This document shows, piece by piece, positions 33,321-37,432 of a stretch of DNA of 37,432 bases. This DNA is from Candidatus Amarobacillus elongatus (GTDB taxonomy: Bacteria; Chloroflexota; Dehalococcoidia; Tepidiformales; Tepidiformaceae): positions 1 to 37,432 of the forward strand of contig JADJBX010000014.1 of NCBI GenBank assembly GCA_016703545.1, read 5' to 3'. A program made the position numbers and the translations under genes. Under the pieces are notes generated by a model. The model searched no databases, was not told the origin of the DNA, and worked only from the letters and a program-made list of their open reading frames with translations. Numbering within the stretch: the first letter of the stretch is position 1; each line of letters opens with the position of its first letter.

Positions 33321-34340
33321 CTACATCAACACCGCCGACTTCAGGCCATCCTTGCCGAGCCGCGCCGTGTACGCCTCGGCGGCGTTCGCGAGCGTGTACC
33401 GGTTCGTCACCACGCGGTCGAGCGCGGGCAGGCGAGGGATGAGGCGCGCGGCCTTCCCGTAGAGGTGGAAGGGTGCGTTCTGGGTGCCGAAGATGCGCAC
33501 CTCGTCGTAGTGCACGCGGTTCAGGTCCAGGACATGGCTGGAGGAGGGCGGGAACCCCGCGAACAGGTTCACCCAGCCCAGCCGCCGCGCGAGGTCGAGG
33601 GCGAGCGGGATGGCTTCGGCGAACCCCACGGCGACGGCGACGGCGGGGAAGAGTTCGCCGCCGGTGAGGTCGCGGCCGAGGGTGAGCGCTTCCTCCGGCG
33701 CGGCCACGGCATCGGCGCCGAGCTCCAGCGCCACCGCGCGCCGCCCGGCATCGGGTTCGACCACCATGATGGGCCCGGCGCCCCACGCGCGCGCGGCGAT
33801 CAGGTGAAGCAGCCCCATGGGCCCGCCTCCGACGATCGCCATCGCGTTCCCCGCCGAGACCTGCAGCGACTCGATCGAGTTGAGCACGCACGCGAACGGC
33901 TCGAGGAGGGCGCGGAGGTGGGCGGGCGTGGCCGGGTCCATGGGCAGGAGGTGGCCCATGGCGACGAGCTCGCGGGGCACGCGCACGTACTCGGCGATGC
34001 CGCCATCGAGGTCGTACCCCAGCGTCTTGCGCGAGGGGCAGCGGTTACGGAAACCGTCGCGGCAGAAGGAGCAGCGGCCGCAGCAGAGGATGGGGCAGAG
34101 GCCGATGACCTCGCCCACGCGGGCATCGGCACCCTGGCCCACCTCGGCGACTTCGCCCGAGAGTTCGTGGCCGGGGATGACGCCGGCGGCGGCTTTCTTC
34201 TCACCCAGGTAGACGCGGACATCGCTGTTGCAGAGGCCGGTGGCGTGGAGTTTGAGCACCACCTCGCCGGGGCCGGCGTGCGGCTCGGGAACATCGACGA
34301 CGGCCACGCGGCCAGGTTCGTAGAAGCGAAGGGCGTGCAT
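33321..34340 (-). CDS. Zinc-dependent alcohol dehydrogenase (MDR, sorbitol/threonine type)
   Basis: A 339-residue NAD(P)-dependent zinc dehydrogenase. Catalytic zinc ligands are C37 (ATGLCNSD), H58 and E59 (GHELSGEV); the structural zinc site is C87, C90, C93 and C101 in CGRCSFCRDGFRNRC. The Rossmann motif is IVGGGPMGLLH with MVVEPDAGRRA, where Glu suggests NAD. It resembles sorbitol/threonine-dehydrogenase-like enzymes, but the substrate is unknown. The ATG at 34340 starts the family N-terminus MHALRFYEPG. It is convergent with the histidine kinase gene, with only three bases between the stop codons. Confidence 0.92.
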   Translation of the reverse strand: MHALRFYEPGRVAVVDVPEPHAGPGEVVLKLHATGLCNSDVRVYLGEKKAAAGVIPGHELSGEVAEVGQGADARVGEVIGLCPILCCGRCSFCRDGFRNRCPSRKTLGYDLDGGIAEYVRVPRELVAMGHLLPMDPATPAHLRALLEPFACVLNSIESLQVSAGNAMAIVGGGPMGLLHLIAARAWGAGPIMVVEPDAGRRAVALELGADAVAAPEEALTLGRDLTGGELFPAVAVAVGFAEAIPLALDLARRLGWVNLFAGFPPSSSHVLDLNRVHYDEVRIFGTQNAPFHLYGKAARLIPRLPALDRVVTNRYTLANAAEAYTARLGKDGLKSAVLM

Positions 34341-34409
34341 GCGCGCAGCGTAGCGCGCGCGGGGCCGTGGCGCTGCGCGCCGGCCCCGTTGCGCGCTACG
34401 CCGCGCGCG

Positions 34410-34550
34410 AGAAAGGAGAAGGGAGAAAAGAGAAAGGTGGGGCAACCCCGGTTCGGGCTTGGCGTTGGCTGGCGCCGGCGAAGCCACCGGGCACTGGGCC
34501 CTGGGAACTCGCCACTCCCCTCTTTTCTCCTTTCTCTTTTCTCTCGTACG
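34410..34550. repeat. Intergenic element, copy 9
   Basis: Complete type: purine arm (34408-34437), GGGGCAACCCCGG hairpin (34439-34451), GCACTGGGCCCTGGGAACT unit (34491-34509) and pyrimidine arm (34519-34545). It lies directly beside the left end of the intact IS3 element (34551), upstream of the alcohol dehydrogenase gene. Confidence 0.7.
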
Positions 34551-34581
34551 TGGGCTTGCCCCGTTTTGACGGACAGTAGTC

Positions 34582-35481
34582 TTAGGCGGCGGGTGCCGTC
34601 TCGGGTTGGTGGAGTCTACCAGTCTCATACGCGGCCGGAGTCTGGTAGCCGAGGGCGGAGTGGATGCGGCGGCGGTTGTAGAAGACTTCGATGTACTCGA
34701 ATACCGCCGCTCTCGCCGCCGCCACACTGGCAAGCGGCACCCGATAGATGAGTTCCGTCTTGAGGGTCGCGAAGAAGCTCTCGGCGACGGCATTGTCCCA
34801 GCACTGCCTGGGCCGGCTCAGTGACTGCCGCACGTGGTAACGGCCAAGCAGCTCCCGGAATGCGGACGAGGTGTACTGGCTGCCCCGGTCGGAATGAAAG
34901 ATGAGCCCGGGCCCGGGACGGCGGGTCGTGAGCGCCATCTCCAGTGCCGCCGTGACGAGCTCCGTGCGCATATGGTCGCGGACGGCAAAGCCGACAACCC
35001 GCCGGCTGGCGAGGTCGATGATGGTGGCCAGGTAGGCCCAGCCCTCCCAGGTGCGAATGTAGGTGATGTCGCCCACCCAGGCGCTGTCCAGGGACACCGC
35101 ATCCGGGGAGAACTCCCGGCCCAGGAGATCATGGGCCGGCGTGGACATCGCGCCGTCGGCGACGGTCGTTCGCTTTGAGCGCCGCCTGTGCCGCCCGGCG
35201 AGGCCCGCGGCAACCATCACCCGGGCGACACGCTTGCGCGAGGTCCGAACCCCTTCCTGGCGAAGCTGCTGGTGCACCCGCGGTGACCCGTACGTCCCGC
35301 GGCTCTGCTGATGGATCCGGCGAACGTGCTCGTTGAGCGCCGTCTCCGCCCGGGCGTGCTTTGATGGCGCCGCCGCGGACCAGGCGTAGTAGGCGGACCG
35401 GGAGACTCCAAGCAGGGCGCAGGGCTTCCGCACCGTGTGCCCCGCTGCCTTCTCCGCCGCGATGAAGGGATACACCCTCAC
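34582..35481 (-). CDS. IS3-family OrfB transposase (DDE integrase core)
   Basis: Catalytic transposase subunit, 299 residues. The N-terminal HTH_21-type domain carries LLGVSRSAYYAWS and RGTYGSPRVHQQL. The integrase core has the DDE triad in DSAWVGDITYIRTW (first Asp), FHSDRGSQYTS (second Asp) and DNAVAESFFATLKTE (Glu), with the IS3 signature spacing between the last two and the C-terminal YNRRRIHSALGYQTP. The start is GTG, overlapping the orfA stop in GTGA. This suggests translational coupling; the A6G-type slippery site usual for IS3 fusion products is not seen at the junction. Confidence 0.94.
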   Translation of the reverse strand: MRVYPFIAAEKAAGHTVRKPCALLGVSRSAYYAWSAAAPSKHARAETALNEHVRRIHQQSRGTYGSPRVHQQLRQEGVRTSRKRVARVMVAAGLAGRHRRRSKRTTVADGAMSTPAHDLLGREFSPDAVSLDSAWVGDITYIRTWEGWAYLATIIDLASRRVVGFAVRDHMRTELVTAALEMALTTRRPGPGLIFHSDRGSQYTSSAFRELLGRYHVRQSLSRPRQCWDNAVAESFFATLKTELIYRVPLASVAAARAAVFEYIEVFYNRRRIHSALGYQTPAAYETGRLHQPETAPAA

Positions 35482-35771
35482 CGGGTCTCCTTGGCGAAGA
35501 AAGCCGTGGCTCGCTTGAGGATGTCACGTTCCTCGCGGAGCACCCGGTTCTCGCGCCTGAGGTACGCCAGTTCCTCGCGCTCGGTGGTGGTCAGCCCTGA
35601 ACGTTCGCCAGCATCCACCTCTCCCTGCTTCACCCACCGCGAGACAGCCGACTCCGTCAGGTCGAGCTCTTTGGCGATCTCGGTGACGGTCTTGTCGGTC
35701 GTGCGGTACATCGCCACGACCTCGGCCTTGTATTCCGCGGTGAAGGTTCTCCTTGGTCGCCTCCGGCTCAT
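35478..35771 (-). CDS. IS3-family OrfA (HTH protein)
   Basis: The first IS3 reading frame, 97 residues from the ATG at 35771, which has AAGGAGG eight bases upstream; an in-frame ATG at 35795 would add eight residues. The HTH with TVTEIAKELDLTESAVSRWV binds the IS ends, and the C-terminal LRRENRVLREERDILKRA is a leucine-zipper-like helix for pairing with OrfB. Unlike the copy at 12630, no frame disturbance follows the HTH (VKQGEVDAGERSGLTTTER is intact). Confidence 0.92.
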   Translation of the reverse strand: MSRRRPRRTFTAEYKAEVVAMYRTTDKTVTEIAKELDLTESAVSRWVKQGEVDAGERSGLTTTEREELAYLRRENRVLREERDILKRATAFFAKETR

Positions 35772-35839
35772 CTCGGACACCTCCTTGGGGATCATCCCCT
35801 TAGCGCGTGTGTCCGTCGATCTGGGGCAAGCCCATGGTC

Positions 35840-35881
35840 ACTCCTTATCTCTTTTCTCCTTTCTCCTTTCTCCTTTCTCTC
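35840..35881. repeat. Intergenic element, copy 10 (right arm only)
   Basis: Pyrimidine arm CCTTATCTCTTTTCTCC and repeats of TTTCTCC, adjacent to the right end of the intact IS. The rest of the element is absent, which may indicate that the IS insertion or a later deletion removed it, or that this arm belongs to copy 9. Confidence 0.6.
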
Positions 35882-35918
35882 GTGCCGTACACTCGGGCCG
35901 TGGGGACGGAGGACGCTT

Positions 35919-36717
35919 GTGCGTGTGCGCTGGTTTCGCGCGATGGCTGGTCTTGCATTCCTGGGGGCGGGTGCGTTCGTGCTCGGGGGGTGTGCCGGTG
36001 ATGACGATGACGATCCCTCCCTTCGCCCCTGACGACGGCGACGGCGCCCGCGGCGACGACGGCGGCCACCGTGGCGGCGAGCCCCACCGCCGCCGCCACT
36101 GCACCCCGCACGCCCACGCGCAGCCCCGCCGAGACGCTCGCGCGCACGGTGTCGCACGTGCTGGTCACGGCGGGGCCAGGGACACGTTCGAAAGCATCGC
36201 CGCGGCGTTGGGTTCGAAGGCGACGGCAGCCGAGCTGCGGCGGGCGAACGGCCTCGCCGCCGGGGACCTTGCCGTGGGAACGAAGGTGGCCGTGCCGGTC
36301 CGCGACGACGCCGGCGTGGTGCCGGTGGACGCGCTCGCGACGGCGCTGCGCAAGGGCGGCGGCATCCGCCCGCCCCTCTTCGTGCCCGGGGGCGCGACGC
36401 TCGACGGCTTCCAGGGCCGGGTCGCGCTGCACGCGCTGGAGATCGCGAACGGCGACAGTGCCGGCGAGGCGTACGGATACCGGCTGGAGTTCTGGTCGAC
36501 GGCCTCGGCGGCGGCGAAGGGCGGCGTGCTGGACCTGCAGGCGCAGGTCGATGGCCCGCTGTTCACGGTCGCGGCGGGTCCGTTCGCCGCGAAGCTGACC
36601 TCCGCCCGCGCCGGTGACCGTTTCGCCTGGACACGCAACGGCGTCGAGTTCGCGGTGCGCATGGAGGGCGCGGGCGCGACGCCCGAGCAGGTGGCGGCGT
36701 CGCTCGAGGCGAAGTAG
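35919..36717 (+). CDS. LysM-domain lipoprotein (two frameshifts)
   Basis: Reads as a single lipoprotein after two one-base corrections. GTG at 35919 follows GGAGGA; MAGLAFLGAGAFVLGGC (ATG at 35943) is a signal peptide with a lipobox Cys. The Asp repeat after it contains an extra or missing base near 35998-36015. The next frame is a Thr/Ala/Pro linker (LTTATAPAATTAAT). One G missing in CCAGGGACACG near 36176-36183 leads back into VTAGPGDTFESIAAALG, the start of a LysM domain that ends KVAVPVRDD. LysM binds peptidoglycan or other GlcNAc polymers. The C-terminal part (GGATLDGFQGRVALHALEI) resembles a carbohydrate- or ligand-binding beta domain but is not recognised. The anchoring is presumably at the outer face of the membrane. 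Confidence 0.7.
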
Positions 36718-36729
36718 GGCGAGCGCGTC

Positions 36730-36755
36730 GGCACCCGGGCGTCTCCCGGGGTGCC
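36730..36755 (+). terminator. Hairpin after the LysM lipoprotein gene
   Basis: GGCACCCGGG and CCCGGGGTGCC pair around CGTCT with one bulged base, 13 bases after the stop codon. It lacks a following T-run, so it is either a factor-dependent terminator or an mRNA-stabilising hairpin. Confidence 0.5.
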
Positions 36756-36818
36756 CCAAACGTTTACACGCGGGTTACCGGGGCTGCCTTGTTCGCCCCC
36801 ATGCCAGCGCCGAATGTG

Positions 36819-36842
36819 CCTGCGAGACCACCGTCTCGCAGG
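36819..36842 (+). promoter_or_regulatory. Perfect ten-base hairpin in front of the last gene
   Basis: CCTGCGAGAC and GTCTCGCAGG pair perfectly around CACC, ending ten bases before the GTG at 36853. The last bases of the stem belong to AGGGG, the only Shine-Dalgarno-like sequence. Folding of the RNA would hide it, so the hairpin may control translation; alternatively it is an operator. The rest of 36756-36852 has no ORF and no clear promoter. Confidence 0.5.
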
Positions 36843-36852
36843 GGTTCCTCCC

Positions 36853-37432
36853 GTGTTTTCACGCAACAAACGCACCCTGCTGCCCGCTTCCGCGCTGCTC
36901 GCGGGGCTGGCGGCACTTGGCGGAGCGGCGGTGTTCGCCGCCAGCAGCAGCACGACCATGCGCGGCGGCGATACCCTCCGCGTCACCTGCGACGGCGCCC
37001 GCCTGAGCGCCTCCCCGCGTCAATTCGCGCACCTACGACCTCTCGTGCGCGCCCGCTTCGCCCAGCCCAACGGCGACCACGACGGCCACACCCACGCGTA
37101 CGCCCACCGTGGCGGCCACGGCGACGCGCACCCCCACCACCGCTCCCGCCACGGCTACCCCGACGCGCACGGCGACCGTAAGCGGTACGCCGACGGCCAC
37201 GGCGACGCCGCCCTGGTGAGCGCGCCGCGCATCGGCGGCTGCCAGGTGTTCCCCGCCGACAACGCCCGGAACCAGGACGTCTCGCGGCTGCCGCTGCACC
37301 CGAACTCGGCGAACTTCATCGCGAGCATCAACGCCGGCAAGCGGTACCTGCACGCCGACTTCGGTTCGAACCCCACCTACGGCATCCCCTACGTGGTGGT
37401 GCCGGCGGACCAGCCGATGGTGCCGATCACCT
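36853..37432 (+). CDS. Secreted protein of unknown function, 3' end beyond window (two frameshifts)
   Basis: GTG at 36853 starts VFSRNKRTLLPASALLAGLA, a signal peptide ending AVFAAS. After TTMRGGDTLRVTCDGARLS an extra C near 37012-37016 shifts the frame to VNSRTYDLSCA and a long Thr/Pro/Ala linker rich in TPT repeats. A missing C near 37206-37210 moves the frame again into SAPRIGGCQVFPADNARNQD, followed by LPLHPNSANFIASINAG and YGIPYVVVPADQPMVPIT, which run off the right edge. This last module is a conserved extracellular domain of large bacterial surface proteins, with no known function that I can name. The single-base shifts lie in C runs and are probably sequence errors. Confidence 0.65.
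   Translation, partial: MFSRNKRTLLPASALLAGLAALGGAAVFAASSSTTMRGGDTLRVTCDGARLSASPRQFAHLRPLVRARFAQPNGDHDGHTHAYAHRGGHGDAHPHHRSRHGYPDAHGDRKRYADGHGDAALVSAPRIGGCQVFPADNARNQDVSRLPLHPNSANFIASINAGKRYLHADFGSNPTYGIPYVVVPADQPMVPIT

Larger units (their letters stand above)
34551..35834 (-). mobile_element. IS3-family insertion sequence, intact copy
   Basis: 1284 bp, transcribed on the minus strand, with terminal inverted repeats starting TGGGCTTGCCCC and sharing GACGGACA (34551-34575 and 35810-35834). It carries intact orfA and orfB. It is the inverted partner of the degraded copy at 12567-13840, about 20.7 kb away. No target duplication is evident. Both sides carry parts of the intergenic repeat family (copies 9 and 10). 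Confidence 0.92.

Noticed and set aside
34341..34793. Upstream extension of the alcohol dehydrogenase frame into intergenic element 9 and the IS
   Set aside because: The added residues are translated repeat and transposon shadow; the family N-terminus starts at 34340.
1..37432. tRNA, rRNA, riboswitch or other structured RNA genes
   Set aside because: I looked for tRNA-like TTCRANNC/GGTTCGA arms and long conserved structures in all gaps and found none that fold as a complete gene; the hairpins seen are explained as terminators or intergenic elements.

Overview
This is a very GC-rich (roughly 70%), gene-dense piece of bacterial chromosome. Clues such as a polyphosphate glucokinase, a deazaflavin-type nitroreductase, a group II truncated globin, frequent GTG starts and mixed Shine-Dalgarno/leaderless starts suggest a high-GC, probably aerobic bacterium. 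I lean towards Chloroflexota, but the window has no rRNA or other marker that proves it. No tRNA, rRNA, CRISPR array, prophage or replication origin was found.

Layout. 1-2300 holds a PIG-L deacetylase (running off the left edge) and a divergent arsR/arsM pair with a clear double operator. 2449-5269 holds a 23S/tRNA-type 2'-O-methyltransferase and a secreted Ig-like/FecR protein. 5444-9286 holds a membrane-anchored protein, an SMP-30 lactonase, an SDR and an MDR oxidoreductase. 9389-12436 holds an SH3 lipoprotein, clpS and a DinB-like protein. 12567-13840 is a degraded IS3-family element. 13884-19133 holds the CCA-adding enzyme, polyphosphate glucokinase and a 991-residue IPT/TIG surface protein. 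19447-21969 holds a ThuA-like protein, a secreted protein with an internally repeated Cys motif, and a nitroreductase. 22083-24327 is a compact regulatory neighbourhood: YbaB-like protein, a 21-residue hydrophobic peptide, a Crp-type regulator with tandem CRP boxes, a small gene and a truncated globin. 24766-29209 holds an APH-like kinase with an unknown partner, glnA and a metallo-beta-lactamase-fold hydrolase. 29367-34340 holds a large multi-PAS/GAF histidine kinase and a zinc alcohol dehydrogenase. 34551-35834 is an intact copy of the same IS3 element in the opposite orientation. 35919 to the end holds a LysM lipoprotein and the start of another secreted protein.

The most unusual feature is a family of intergenic elements, about ten in 37 kb, built from a purine tract (GAGAAAGGA-type), a small GGGGTTGCCCC hairpin, short direct repeats (CCTCGAGCC-type or GGGCCCTGGGAACT-type) and a complementary pyrimidine tract. 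They lie between genes in every relative orientation, and one is cleanly split by the IS. I know of no name for them.

Caution: at least seven otherwise conserved genes need one or two single-base corrections, mostly in G or C runs. This looks like indel error in the underlying sequence more than true gene death, so those genes are annotated as full-length reading units with the frameshift positions given.
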